The notes: generated from the letters alone by a model not told the origin. A stretch of 56,770 nucleotides of DNA from an uncultured Methanobrevibacter sp. (GCF_902769175.1 NZ_CACXNW010000008.1:1-56770), one strand, 5' to 3'. Positions 36,236 through 46,430 are shown, counted from the first letter of the stretch. Translations and numbers: made by a program.

Positions 36236-39200
36236 TTAATTGGTCATCATTCCAATATTGTCGACATTAGGATCGGATTTGAAAAATATGAGATTGCCTT
36301 CTTTATCATACATAACACCATCAACAATTTTAATATCATCTATCCCTACTTTTCCTTTATAGTTATAGAAGACTTTATCTCTATAGTTTGGATTGCGCCT
36401 AATGTTAATCCTATTCTTTTTTTCATAGGCTGAAAATTTATATTTTTCCCCTCTATCGTTTGAGTAAAGATGGCGACCATATTTGTCATAAGCATAACCG
36501 TTATTGTTTTTGACTTCAGATTTGGGAACTTTTTGCCCTGTTTTATAATAATAATCACAGTCTTCCTCATATTCTATGCGTATTGAATCTAAACTTGAAT
36601 GAATTGGGAGGTAATTTGTGCTAATATAATGATAATCCTCAATATCTCTAACTAAATAAAGAACTCCCTTATCATCCATGGCCAATACATTAGTCTTCCT
36701 AAAGTCATCACCCATTATATATTCATGTCCATTGCTATCAAAGATGGTATCCCCTTCCTTAATAATCTGACCATTAACTGTATGCAATTTCTGATTTTTT
36801 AAGGCTTCACTAATATCTTCTTTCTTTTGTATTTCAATGTTCATTCCTTGATAATCCTTAATTTTATTGTATGCCTCTTTACTTTCAAGTACTTCGGTTT
36901 GGATTCTAATCTCTTCAGATTCTTGTGCTGCCTTTACAAACAATTCATTTAATTCCAAAATAAACAATTGATAGATAAATCTGTATTCAAAATTGTTTTT
37001 TAGTAGTTTATAATACTTATCATATAGTTCATCAATTTGTTTATTTAATATTTCATTTAAATGCTTATTATTTGTTTTAATATCTTTAATATGATCTTTT
37101 GCAGTGTTAACTGCTTTTTCCATGCTATCCTCAAAATCGTCAAAATCATCGCTTTCAATCTTTTCTCTTTTGATTACAAATCTTCCATCATTTTGACCAG
37201 GCTCCTTATTGCCAAAAATCTTTTTATATGAATCTCTAATTAACTGATTTAAACCATCGACTAAAGAATTATGAGCGATTTCATAACTGGTTACCCTATT
37301 ATTAACATCGCCAAGATACTTTTCATTTAATGCGTAGGATTTATCTATTATATCTTGATATAATTGATGATTATATTTGCCTATATTTTCTTTAGCAAAT
37401 TTTTCAACAACACCTCTAGCATTATTCATTGCTTTCATGAATTGTTCAAAGTTTTTATTCTTGATTAGAGTTTTGAAATTCTTTGAGGATTCTTTTTCAA
37501 TAATCCAGTTGTCAATTTCAATATCCTCAATGTAATCCCTTGCATTTAAATCCTTAAATAATTTATTCAATGAGTCGATAAACCCATTATATTTAGAGAC
37601 ATAATCATCATTTTCACCTAAAGGTAAAGATTTTTCATAACATGTGTCAATGGATTGATTTAACTTTTTAGCTAAACCCACATCCTTCTTTTGTATTGCT
37701 TCAATATAATCCTTAGCTATATTCATTGCTTCTTCCAATTTTATTCCCATCCTTGTTGGATTATTTTTGCACTTGCTAATGTCTACTTTAGGAATTACGA
37801 ACAGTCCATTTTTTTGATTTTGCTTAGGATTGACATTATTGCTTAATATGTTATTTTTAATGTATTCAATGATTTTTTGCCGTGTATTATAATCTCCATA
37901 CTTTTCCCAATCATTATATAATTCATTCATGCTATTGCCATATAGGTCTATTAAAACCTTTTCAGCAATATCCTGATATTCTTTTTGGAGTTTATTGAAA
38001 GACGCTTTGAATACAAGATATTCCTCTGGTTCATTGGTTATCAGGTTTATAGGCTTATATGGGATTTTTTCTTCCATAATCTCTTTAATACGGTTGAATT
38101 TTTCAGAATCTGATCCTTGTTTTTCAGCACTGGATTTGAGGGATTTGACTTGTTTTATTATGTCTAAAAGGCTATTTTTAAATTGATTTATCTCAGATTC
38201 ATAATCTTTTTCAGAGATTTTAGCTTTTTTCATTAATGATCGGAATTGCTTGTATGCCATGTATATCTGTGATACATCATTACAAAGGGACTCTTTTAAT
38301 TTTCCATCAAGATTTGAGTCTAAAAGAATCATATTTGTAGCATATTCATATATTTCATAAATTTTGCAGTCTGAAATTTCCTTGCCATTGATCTTTTCTG
38401 AATTGTCTTCAGCAATATCCTCTTTTTTGTAGAAGTTGTCACGGATAAAGTCAATGATGTTTTGGCGAATGACTTTATATCCGTTTGATGGATCTCCTTC
38501 GAAGACAGCATAATCTAACAAATCTTTATGATTTCCGAATAAGAAAGTTTTAACCTTTTCTGCAATTTTAGGATATTTCTCTTCAATCAAATCCCATGAT
38601 CCGTATAATTTCCAGAGTGAGTCTGAAACCACACGATGTTTTTTTGTAGGGTTGATTGTGTTGTCTTTCATGATTTTTTTGATTTCGATGTATTGGGCAA
38701 CTGTTAAAATGATTTCTCCATCATCCTTTTCTACAGGGTCCAGTTTCAAATTTTCTAAACACTTAAAAATCTTCTCACGAGCGACATCTAAATTATTATT
38801 ATTTTCACGTAAATAGTCTACTATATCTTTAATATTAAGATTTTCACTAACCTTTTCAAAGATTATATGGTATTTTTTTTTAAATTCTTCCCAAGCCCCT
38901 ATAAATGGGTTTAAATCACCTGTTTCATCCATGATGATCTGGTGGCCTACATATTCTTCACTATTAAGAATCTCTTTAATCTTACTTATTACATCTTGGA
39001 TTATAACTGGTTTCACATCATCTTTATTTATTGGCGGTTTCACTTCCCCATTATTGTAAGTCTTTTCTAAATAGCCAATAATCTCCTTGCGCATTTCATC
39101 GAAATTGTTATTATGATTTTTTATATATTCCTCCATGTTCTTTATGACATTGTCAAAAATATTTTTATAAGCTTCAGGATATGTCTCGTTAAGTTTATTT

Positions 39201-41386
39201 AAAGCCCCATGGAAACGACTTTCATTCTTACTGTATGTATTAATGCTATTTTGTTCCTTATATTTGTATTTACTGATGATAATCTCTTTCATCTTCTCTA
39301 AATCTGTGTTCCTGTTGCGTATTGTGTTATACAATTCGATAATTTCGTTTTTGTCTTTAATATTATTGATGTATTTCTCGTATCCTTTGAATCTCATAAC
39401 GCCTATGTGGTTCTTGATAATGTCCATAACATCACTAAATCTATTTTGAGAATGGTATGCTCTGTAAAGATTATTGAGGAATAAGTCTTTTACTTGAGCA
39501 ATGCTTAATGCATTGAAATCTACATCGTCATCAAATACATGGTATGTTGCAAGTCCCATTATTTCAGAATACCTATTAAAAATGTCACTAAGGGGCTTAT
39601 CCAATAAATCAATGGACAGTTTACCTTTAGGATTTAAATAATTTATATTCCTTTGTTGGATGTCTTTATCATGATACAACTCCCAGAAATAGATAAAGTA
39701 TAATAAATAACTGCGTATTTCCTCTTTCATTTCTTCATTTGAGCCTTCAGTAATAACCTCTAGGAAGTCTGCTATTTTCACTCCACTAATTTTTTCGAAA
39801 TATATAATATTATATTTGTCTAGTTGGTTAATTATTACATTGACTTCATTTTCCAATACTTTTGAAGAATCTCTATATTCTTTTAATTTATCAAAAATAG
39901 CCTCATATTTTGACAAAATGACATCATACTCGAGCAAATTGTCTTGTTCACCGAGCCAAGCATCGTAATTTTGGGCATGATTAAAAACCTCATTCATTAT
40001 AGAATCATATAAAGTTTCATTAATGATTTTTAAATATTCTAAATCATATCTCATTTCATTAGATATAGAATGCGCACTGTTTTTATAAATTCCCGTATAA
40101 TTATCTTGACCAGTAAAATCCATTATAGTATGGTCATTAACAAGATTTTTAAAATACTGTAATTTGTTAAAAATGTTATTATACGGATTTTCTTCATCTA
40201 CAATTCTGCTGATGGTGTAGTTAACATTTTTAAAAATGATGTTATTGGATTTGTCAACAACACCTAACTTTTTCATGATATCTTCCATTTGATCTATCAT
40301 AATATTACAGAAGTCATAATATGTTACTAAATTTCCATCCTTATTCGCAATGCAATATTCACCAATGTCCATATTAAAATTCCATTTGGTCGCTGATATC
40401 AAAGGATAATTGTAGTTTTCCTTACAGTATTCCATTAAGATCCAATACCCTACGGGACATGCATTTTCAAATAATTTCAATCTCTTCTTTAATGCGGCAA
40501 CATCAATCCGGTCAAAAGTTATGTCGTTTGCAGGATTTATATTCCTTTCTTGGAGCTTAATGTCCTCTCTATCATCCATATCTTTTGTGATATTATAGTA
40601 GATTTCACTGCCATAGTTAATATTTACTCTAATCTTATCGTTGCCTTCAATTAAAAACAAGTCCTTTAGGGTAATGTTTAATTGAGTCATATCATTAATT
40701 TTCAGGTATTGGTTGTAAGAGAGTATATACAAAAGCATTTCGATATATGCCTTTTCTTTTTTAATCTCATGAATATCTTTATCTATGACCACATTTTTAT
40801 AAAACATATCTTCAATTTTTTTCATATCAAAAATATTATACTGCACATTTCTAGCATCATAATACTTAATTACTCTATTGGTGAGATAATTGGTCCTTTC
40901 ACCAGAAGATAATTGGCTTAATGTAAATTGCTTGATTAATTCTGGATCTATAGGTAGGCTATGTGCAAAGCTATATTCTAATTTATTGTATATTTCGTAT
41001 TGTTCTCTGAAATAAACATATCTTTTATGTATTGCAGTTAAATTGTTAATAAATTTTCCATTGCCAAAATAAATTATTTTTGCAAATAATGAAAAATAAC
41101 TCTCTTTAATTGAATCTGGACTAAATAGATCAAGCTCATGATTTATTAAGTTGAATTGTGGTATGTTTTTCAGTAATATATCTGCAATTTCTTTTTCTTT
41201 TAAATTGGAGATATCCCCACTGAAAAGATTTTGAATATCTCGTCCAGTCATCAGTATGGAATAAATATTGGTTAATTTTTTAAAATGGTCTTCGGAGATG
41301 TCTTTAATGTTCCTTAAATCATATAAGTCATCCGTTAAATCTACAATGCCCTTTTTCCATTGAATGTTTTTATTAGTTCGTTGCAT
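36236..41386 (-). CDS. giant secreted protein copy B, main helical-repeat part (frame-shifted fragment)
   Basis: 1,716 codons with no signal peptide of its own; homologous residue for residue to the C-terminal half of copy A. The first 700 residues are helical with Asn/Tyr-rich loops. About residues 790-1240 hold four modules of 85-110 residues, each ending with a basic-acidic helix of the RKEIIxYLEK / RQNIIDFIRDNFYKKE type. About 1250-1500 hold three modules of the AKDYIEAIQKK...LNKLF type. The last 220 residues, absent from copy A, contain repeated D-x-x-G turns (YDKYGRHLYS, YDKEGNLIFF). The apparent start is an artefact: it overlaps the previous frame by 46 bases, and one missing A near 41345 explains the break. 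Confidence 0.75.
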   Translation of the reverse strand: MQRTNKNIQWKKGIVDLTDDLYDLRNIKDISEDHFKKLTNIYSILMTGRDIQNLFSGDISNLKEKEIADILLKNIPQFNLINHELDLFSPDSIKESYFSLFAKIIYFGNGKFINNLTAIHKRYVYFREQYEIYNKLEYSFAHSLPIDPELIKQFTLSQLSSGERTNYLTNRVIKYYDARNVQYNIFDMKKIEDMFYKNVVIDKDIHEIKKEKAYIEMLLYILSYNQYLKINDMTQLNITLKDLFLIEGNDKIRVNINYGSEIYYNITKDMDDREDIKLQERNINPANDITFDRIDVAALKKRLKLFENACPVGYWILMEYCKENYNYPLISATKWNFNMDIGEYCIANKDGNLVTYYDFCNIMIDQMEDIMKKLGVVDKSNNIIFKNVNYTISRIVDEENPYNNIFNKLQYFKNLVNDHTIMDFTGQDNYTGIYKNSAHSISNEMRYDLEYLKIINETLYDSIMNEVFNHAQNYDAWLGEQDNLLEYDVILSKYEAIFDKLKEYRDSSKVLENEVNVIINQLDKYNIIYFEKISGVKIADFLEVITEGSNEEMKEEIRSYLLYFIYFWELYHDKDIQQRNINYLNPKGKLSIDLLDKPLSDIFNRYSEIMGLATYHVFDDDVDFNALSIAQVKDLFLNNLYRAYHSQNRFSDVMDIIKNHIGVMRFKGYEKYINNIKDKNEIIELYNTIRNRNTDLEKMKEIIISKYKYKEQNSINTYSKNESRFHGALNKLNETYPEAYKNIFDNVIKNMEEYIKNHNNNFDEMRKEIIGYLEKTYNNGEVKPPINKDDVKPVIIQDVISKIKEILNSEEYVGHQIIMDETGDLNPFIGAWEEFKKKYHIIFEKVSENLNIKDIVDYLRENNNNLDVAREKIFKCLENLKLDPVEKDDGEIILTVAQYIEIKKIMKDNTINPTKKHRVVSDSLWKLYGSWDLIEEKYPKIAEKVKTFLFGNHKDLLDYAVFEGDPSNGYKVIRQNIIDFIRDNFYKKEDIAEDNSEKINGKEISDCKIYEIYEYATNMILLDSNLDGKLKESLCNDVSQIYMAYKQFRSLMKKAKISEKDYESEINQFKNSLLDIIKQVKSLKSSAEKQGSDSEKFNRIKEIMEEKIPYKPINLITNEPEEYLVFKASFNKLQKEYQDIAEKVLIDLYGNSMNELYNDWEKYGDYNTRQKIIEYIKNNILSNNVNPKQNQKNGLFVIPKVDISKCKNNPTRMGIKLEEAMNIAKDYIEAIQKKDVGLAKKLNQSIDTCYEKSLPLGENDDYVSKYNGFIDSLNKLFKDLNARDYIEDIEIDNWIIEKESSKNFKTLIKNKNFEQFMKAMNNARGVVEKFAKENIGKYNHQLYQDIIDKSYALNEKYLGDVNNRVTSYEIAHNSLVDGLNQLIRDSYKKIFGNKEPGQNDGRFVIKREKIESDDFDDFEDSMEKAVNTAKDHIKDIKTNNKHLNEILNKQIDELYDKYYKLLKNNFEYRFIYQLFILELNELFVKAAQESEEIRIQTEVLESKEAYNKIKDYQGMNIEIQKKEDISEALKNQKLHTVNGQIIKEGDTIFDSNGHEYIMGDDFRKTNVLAMDDKGVLYLVRDIEDYHYISTNYLPIHSSLDSIRIEYEEDCDYYYKTGQKVPKSEVKNNNGYAYDKYGRHLYSNDRGEKYKFSAYEKKNRINIRRNPNYRDKVFYNYKGKVGIDDIKIVDGVMYDKEGNLIFFKSDPNVDNIGMMTN

Positions 41387-42438
41387 TCTTCATATAAATA
41401 TTTATTTACCATTGCTTTATCTTCATCATTAAGGGCATTATAGGCATCTTCATATGAGTTTAATAGGTATTTAATTTGATAAAAATTAATGTTGCATTCA
41501 TTTATTCCTGGATCCCTATATTTTGATAATATGTCATGAATTTCTTTATATTTGCTATTTAAAGTTGAATGCATTATCTTATCGTCTTCAATAGTTTCCT
41601 CGATTCCCTTAATCCAAGCTTCAAACTCTTTGTTATCAAAGTTTTTCTTTATGATTTCATCATATAATGTAGAGTTAACTAATTTTAATATATTTAGGTT
41701 CTGTTTGATTTCCCATTTAATTTTCAATTCTTCCAGTGATTTTATGTATTCTGGGCTGTTGAATATTGCATTGTATATGTTCTTATTAATTAATTCTATG
41801 TAATCAAAGGATGCCATTTGCTTGTAGGTTTCATTGTTGAAGTCTATTGTGTTGTTTATGTCGAGTAATGTGTTGTAAATATGCCATAGGAAGTCTATGT
41901 TTTCATTTTTCTTTTCTTTTTCGAAGGCTTCTATTGTTGATGAATATTTATTGTAGTTTGGATTGTTTTTTGTCATTTTGGGTTTTAAGTCTTTTATGAT
42001 TAGTTTTAATTTGGTTTGAATGACTGTTGTTGCATTATCTTTAGAATCTTTTAGGTGATCTGCCTCTATTTGGCTTCTGGCTGTGATTTTATTGAACTCC
42101 TCTATGAGTTGTTCAAGAACTTGTTCTTGTAGGCTTAGAGTTGTTACTGAGTTCCAATTAAAGAGTCTAGTAATGGTTCTGGAATTCATAAAACGGCTGT
42201 CATGTATTGATCTATGTAATGATTGGAGGTCCCAATTTAGTTGGTCGTTTAAGTTGTGAAATCCAAAGCGTTGTGTGCGATGATATAAATCCCATGCTTT
42301 AGTTAGTAATCTTAAAACTCTATCAACGTGGCTTTGATTGTTTTCTGCATTTTGGTATGTTTCTGTAGGTATTAGTTTTATTAGATATTGTAGGTATGGA
42401 TTTTTATTAATCTGGATCCATAGGTAATTTGATGTCAT
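41341..42438 (-). CDS. giant secreted protein copy B, middle segment (frame-shifted fragment)
   Basis: A 365-residue frame continuous in homology with copy A: HVDRVLRLLTKAWDLYHRTQ here matches HTDRVLRFFSDFWDLYNGAH in copy A. The same frame is open upstream as LGNQLITNFM, aligning with LISDFL of copy A, so the split from the previous frame is an indel of one or two bases near 42465-42475 (a CTCT stretch). It ends YEECNELIKTFNG, where copy A has YEQCNELIKAFDG, and then shifts frame. It is helical throughout, with no known domain. Confidence 0.75.
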   Translation of the reverse strand: MTSNYLWIQINKNPYLQYLIKLIPTETYQNAENNQSHVDRVLRLLTKAWDLYHRTQRFGFHNLNDQLNWDLQSLHRSIHDSRFMNSRTITRLFNWNSVTTLSLQEQVLEQLIEEFNKITARSQIEADHLKDSKDNATTVIQTKLKLIIKDLKPKMTKNNPNYNKYSSTIEAFEKEKKNENIDFLWHIYNTLLDINNTIDFNNETYKQMASFDYIELINKNIYNAIFNSPEYIKSLEELKIKWEIKQNLNILKLVNSTLYDEIIKKNFDNKEFEAWIKGIEETIEDDKIMHSTLNSKYKEIHDILSKYRDPGINECNINFYQIKYLLNSYEDAYNALNDEDKAMVNKYLYEECNELIKTFNGKRAL

Positions 42439-42449
42439 GAAGTTAGTTA

Positions 42450-45400
42450 TTAGTTGGTTGCCGAGAGGTTATTTTCAGATGGGTTTTCTCCCCAATTGAG
42501 GATATTAGATCCATATGGGTTTTGTTGTAAGTTTTGATTGTTTTGATTGTTTTCATTGTTTATGTTGTCTGTGTTGATTTCGTTTAAGTTATTGTTTATT
42601 CTGTTGGCAATATTTATTACATTGTTTTGTTGTTGGTTTTGGTGCATTAGGATTTGTGCGGATATTATGAAGTTAATTGTGGTCATAAGATTTAGGACAT
42701 CTGTAAGGCTTGTTTGTGGGTTGGCGCCCATTTGGATTAGGATTTTGCTGTAGTAGTTTATGAGGTTGCTGTATTCTCCAATGTTTTGTATGTTTTGTAT
42801 GTTTTGCAGTTGTTGTTGGAGGTAGTTTATGGTATCTTGGACTAGTGGGCTTTGGTTTGGATTGTTTATGTTTGGGTTTGGGTTTTGGTTTGAGTTTTGG
42901 TTTGGTATGTTTTGTGGGTTTCCGCCATCTGCTCCGTTTTGGTTGTCTGGTTGTAGGATTCTTTTGACTATTTGGGATCCACTGGTCCAACCTAGGCGGC
43001 CCCAGCTGAATCCGAGGTAGGTGAATGATAGTACATTGTTCCATAGGTTGCTGTAGTCATGGTATGCTCTGCCTTCAAGGTATCCGTAGAGCATTCCTGC
43101 TGTAAAGCCGATTCCTGCGCCGGCTATGGATGCTCCGATGAATCCGAGGACTGTTGGGGCTGCGACTCCGATACCATAGCCTGCTCCGAAGGATAGGAAG
43201 GCTGTTCCTGCGATGAATGCGGTTTTTATCATGTCTGTTTTGAAGTTGGACCATGGTTTGTCGAATTTTACTTTTGTTAGGTTGTTGTCGTATCCTATTA
43301 TTGCGCAGTTTCCTGTTGCGAAATTATAGATTTGGCAACCTTTTGTCTCGTTGAAAGTGGAGTTTAAGCATGTGACGGATCTTCCATTGTTGTGGATGAG
43401 TCCTTTGTCGTCGTAATCGAATGAGTTGTTCCAGAATCTGCTGTTGTAGATGGCTAGTGTACCTAGGTTGTATATGATTTCGTTATTGCATTTGTTGTTA
43501 TATATGCTGCAGTTTGTTAGACTGAGTGTTCCTTCGTTTCTTATGGCTTGGTCTCCTCCATTTTTGTTGTGGAAGCTGCAGTTGGTGAATGAGCTGGTTC
43601 CTTTGTTTTTTATGATTATGTTATTGAATTCGAAGTTTATGAAGTTCATTGTGGTTGATTTTGCAATTTCTAGTTTGTTGAATTGTATGTTGTGTCCGTT
43701 GTTTTGGAAGATTATGGTCATTTGGCGTTGGAATTCTTGGGTTATTGTGAAGTTGTAGTTTCCTGTGAAGTTGATGATTATGCAGCTTGCTGTGTGGTTT
43801 TTGAGGTAGTTTATTAGTTGGCTGTAGCTTGTGTTGTCGTTGATGTTGAAGGTTTTGTAGTATTCTTCTTCGTTGTTTGTTTCGATTGTTTCTTCGTAGA
43901 TGCTGTTTCCTTTTAGGCTGATGTTTTTCTTGTCGGTTTGGCTGCATTTGAGGTAGGAGTCTTTCATTTGGCCGGTAGGTCCTGAACAGTTTTTAAACTC
44001 TATATATGATGAGCTTTCTGCATAGAAGTCGTCTGCATCGTCATCTCCTTTGTTGCCGGTGAATATGCAGTTGTGGCAGATGACTGTTCCTCCAAGGGAT
44101 CTGAATGCTCCTCCAAGGTCTCCGTCTAGGGTTGTGTAGTCTATTATGTTGTCTTTGAATGTGGTTTGGTTTGCAAAAACGTTTCCTGTGACCATTAATG
44201 CTGTGTTGAAGTTTTTCAGTTCTAGGTTGTTCAGGGTTAGTGAGCCGTATTTTCCTATGTATGCGAAGTGGTAGTCTTGGTCTTTGTCATTGCCTTTGAT
44301 ACTGATTGTTGCGCCGTTTCCGTTGATTGTAATTGGGCAGTATCCTACATCTAGGAGGTAGCGGTCTTGGATGAGGTCAATTGCCATTTCATGGTCATAG
44401 TCTTTAGCTCTCCAATTGCAGCCTCTGAGTTTTCCGTAATCCTTGTCGAAGACATATTCTCCTGGTTCCATGTTGATGATGACTTCAGTTGCATTGATGA
44501 ATGTGTTTAATGTCCATAGTACTTGTTTTAATTGTTCAATGTTGGAGATGTTGGCTACCCATGTTTTGTTGCTTGAGAATATTTCATCATCGACTATGCT
44601 GAAGTAGGCGTTCTGTGATATGAAAGAGTCTGATAGTATTTTGTGAACGCTTTTGTAGTCGCTGTCGTAAATGATGGTTGTGGTGTAGCTGTCACAGTAG
44701 AATGAGTCTGTGTATATTGTGCCGCTTATGTCTTTGAAGATGTTTAGGGAGTATGGTTCGGCATATAGTATGGATCCGTCCATGTGTGTTTTACCTAGTC
44801 CATAGTATTGTGCGTTGTTGTCGTAGAAGCTGCATTCGTCGAAGAATATTGTGTTGTAGTTGTGGATGATGGTTCCTGATCCCCAGAGTTTTACATCGAA
44901 TTTGTATGCTTCGTTGTTGGTGAATGTGCAGTTTTTGCATTGGAGGGTTCCGTGGTTCATGAAGCAGTGGTCGAAGTTGCTTATGTTTAGGTTGTAGAGG
45001 TTGGTGTTTGCTTCAGAGCCTATGTACATGAAGTTTATGTCATGTGATCCTTTGATTGTGGCGCCGTTTCCGTTGATGATTAGTTGTCCGTATGCGAATC
45101 TGCTGGCATAGTCCCATTCCTGGTCGCTGTATACATCGTCGTCTAAGGTGTATGTGATGTTGTTTATGAGGTTTAGTTTCACTAGGTCGTATTTGTTTTT
45201 TTCTGCTAGTGTTTTGAATTGGTCCATTAGTTCGGTGCTGTTGTGTATTGTGCTTTCGTAGAGCAGGTAGATGTTTCCGTTGTTTTCTATTATCAAGTAT
45301 GTGTTGTTGCCAATTTCTGCTATGTGTTTTCCTTCTTTGAATGTGAAGTTGTACTTGTTAAATTTGCTGACCATGTGGGATCCAATGCTGTTTTGGTCTA

Positions 45401-46430
45401 GTGATATCCATGTTCTGGTTCCTATGCTGATTGCTTCGCTAGCTGCTAAGTCATACATTTCTTCATCGGTATATACAGTCCAGACGAGTAGGTTTCCTGT
45501 GAAGTTTAAGTCTAGTGGTAGGGTGCAGCTGGCAATTCCTTCTTTTGTTATGTTGCTGAAGAGTATTCTGTCGTATATGATGAAGTATACGTTTCCTTTT
45601 TTGATCGGGTTTCCTTTTTTGTCGGTTATTTTGATGTTGTAGGATTCTCCGAGGTCGTATAGCTTTATGTTTTCGAAGTGGATTTGGATGTCACGTTGGT
45701 CCATTGGTACTTCCTTGACTTCTATGTTTTGGTGTGCTATTAAGGAGTCTTCCTCTTCTTCGTGGGAGGTGTAGATTGATATTATGTTGTATGTTCCTGG
45801 GGTGTTGATTGTTGTGTGTAGGTTGAATGATGCATAGCCTCCGTAGTCGATGTTGGATGTGCTTGCTAGTTCGTGGTTTACGTAGAAGTTTATTTTTCCT
45901 ATAGTGATTGGGTTTCCGTTTTGGTCTACTACTTTGACTTTGTAAGTGTCATGAAAATCATATTTTGTTATGTTGGATGTGATGATTTCATAGGGTTCTT
46001 GGTCTGTGTTGTTTGTTAGGCTGTGTTCTTTGAAGGGGTTGTAGTTGTTTTCGTTCCATTGGTTGAAAAGGGTGTCATCTTCGTCCCATTGGTCGAAAAA
46101 GATGTCTTCTTCATCCCATGGGTATGTGTTGTCTTGGTTTCCTTGGTTAAAATAGGTGTTGTTTTGGTTCCTTTGGTTCTCCATCTCAGAGTTGTCTTTT
46201 AATTGGTTTTTTAAATAGGAATGTTCTTCATCGTAGGGCATTTCTTTGATGTTTCCTTGTGATTCGATACTCAATTCCTCATAGTTGTTTAATGTATCGA
46301 CATTAAAATTAGTGTCTTCTACAGTTAAGACATTTGTGTTGTTGCATAGATTCATATCATCAGATGCTGATGCAATTCCTATTCCTAGGATAAATATTAA
46401 AAATATGATTAATATTTTATCGATCTTCAT
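42450..46430 (-). CDS. giant secreted adhesin-like protein copy B, N-terminal part (Ig-like and beta-helix)
   Basis: 1,326 residues. A signal peptide (residues 1-22, cleavage near IASAS) is followed by an Asn/Gln/Trp-rich segment with short repeats (QWDEDDTLFNQWNENN). Two Ig-like domains begin KVKVVDQNGNPITIGKINFY and NIKITDKKGNPIKKGNVYF. A right-handed beta-helix (about 400-1060) has INGNGATIKG, INGNGATISIKGND and many LxNCSxxxN rungs. A Gly-rich hydrophobic hairpin (GAGYGIGVAAPTVLGFIGAS, about 1100-1150) and GRAYHDYSNLWNN follow, then an Asn-rich linker. It belongs with methanogen adhesin-like surface proteins. The start has GGGG upstream. The stop is due to an indel; homology continues in the next frame. 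Confidence 0.85.
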   Translation of the reverse strand: MKIDKILIIFLIFILGIGIASASDDMNLCNNTNVLTVEDTNFNVDTLNNYEELSIESQGNIKEMPYDEEHSYLKNQLKDNSEMENQRNQNNTYFNQGNQDNTYPWDEEDIFFDQWDEDDTLFNQWNENNYNPFKEHSLTNNTDQEPYEIITSNITKYDFHDTYKVKVVDQNGNPITIGKINFYVNHELASTSNIDYGGYASFNLHTTINTPGTYNIISIYTSHEEEEDSLIAHQNIEVKEVPMDQRDIQIHFENIKLYDLGESYNIKITDKKGNPIKKGNVYFIIYDRILFSNITKEGIASCTLPLDLNFTGNLLVWTVYTDEEMYDLAASEAISIGTRTWISLDQNSIGSHMVSKFNKYNFTFKEGKHIAEIGNNTYLIIENNGNIYLLYESTIHNSTELMDQFKTLAEKNKYDLVKLNLINNITYTLDDDVYSDQEWDYASRFAYGQLIINGNGATIKGSHDINFMYIGSEANTNLYNLNISNFDHCFMNHGTLQCKNCTFTNNEAYKFDVKLWGSGTIIHNYNTIFFDECSFYDNNAQYYGLGKTHMDGSILYAEPYSLNIFKDISGTIYTDSFYCDSYTTTIIYDSDYKSVHKILSDSFISQNAYFSIVDDEIFSSNKTWVANISNIEQLKQVLWTLNTFINATEVIINMEPGEYVFDKDYGKLRGCNWRAKDYDHEMAIDLIQDRYLLDVGYCPITINGNGATISIKGNDKDQDYHFAYIGKYGSLTLNNLELKNFNTALMVTGNVFANQTTFKDNIIDYTTLDGDLGGAFRSLGGTVICHNCIFTGNKGDDDADDFYAESSSYIEFKNCSGPTGQMKDSYLKCSQTDKKNISLKGNSIYEETIETNNEEEYYKTFNINDNTSYSQLINYLKNHTASCIIINFTGNYNFTITQEFQRQMTIIFQNNGHNIQFNKLEIAKSTTMNFINFEFNNIIIKNKGTSSFTNCSFHNKNGGDQAIRNEGTLSLTNCSIYNNKCNNEIIYNLGTLAIYNSRFWNNSFDYDDKGLIHNNGRSVTCLNSTFNETKGCQIYNFATGNCAIIGYDNNLTKVKFDKPWSNFKTDMIKTAFIAGTAFLSFGAGYGIGVAAPTVLGFIGASIAGAGIGFTAGMLYGYLEGRAYHDYSNLWNNVLSFTYLGFSWGRLGWTSGSQIVKRILQPDNQNGADGGNPQNIPNQNSNQNPNPNINNPNQSPLVQDTINYLQQQLQNIQNIQNIGEYSNLINYYSKILIQMGANPQTSLTDVLNLMTTINFIISAQILMHQNQQQNNVINIANRINNNLNEINTDNINNENNQNNQNLQQNPYGSNILNWGENPSENNLSATN

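Noticed and set aside
42547..45642. Plus-strand frames of 60-120 codons opposite the beta-helix regions
   Set aside because: They are shadows of the minus-strand gene caused by its Asn/Ile-rich, C-ending codons; no RBS and no family resemblance.
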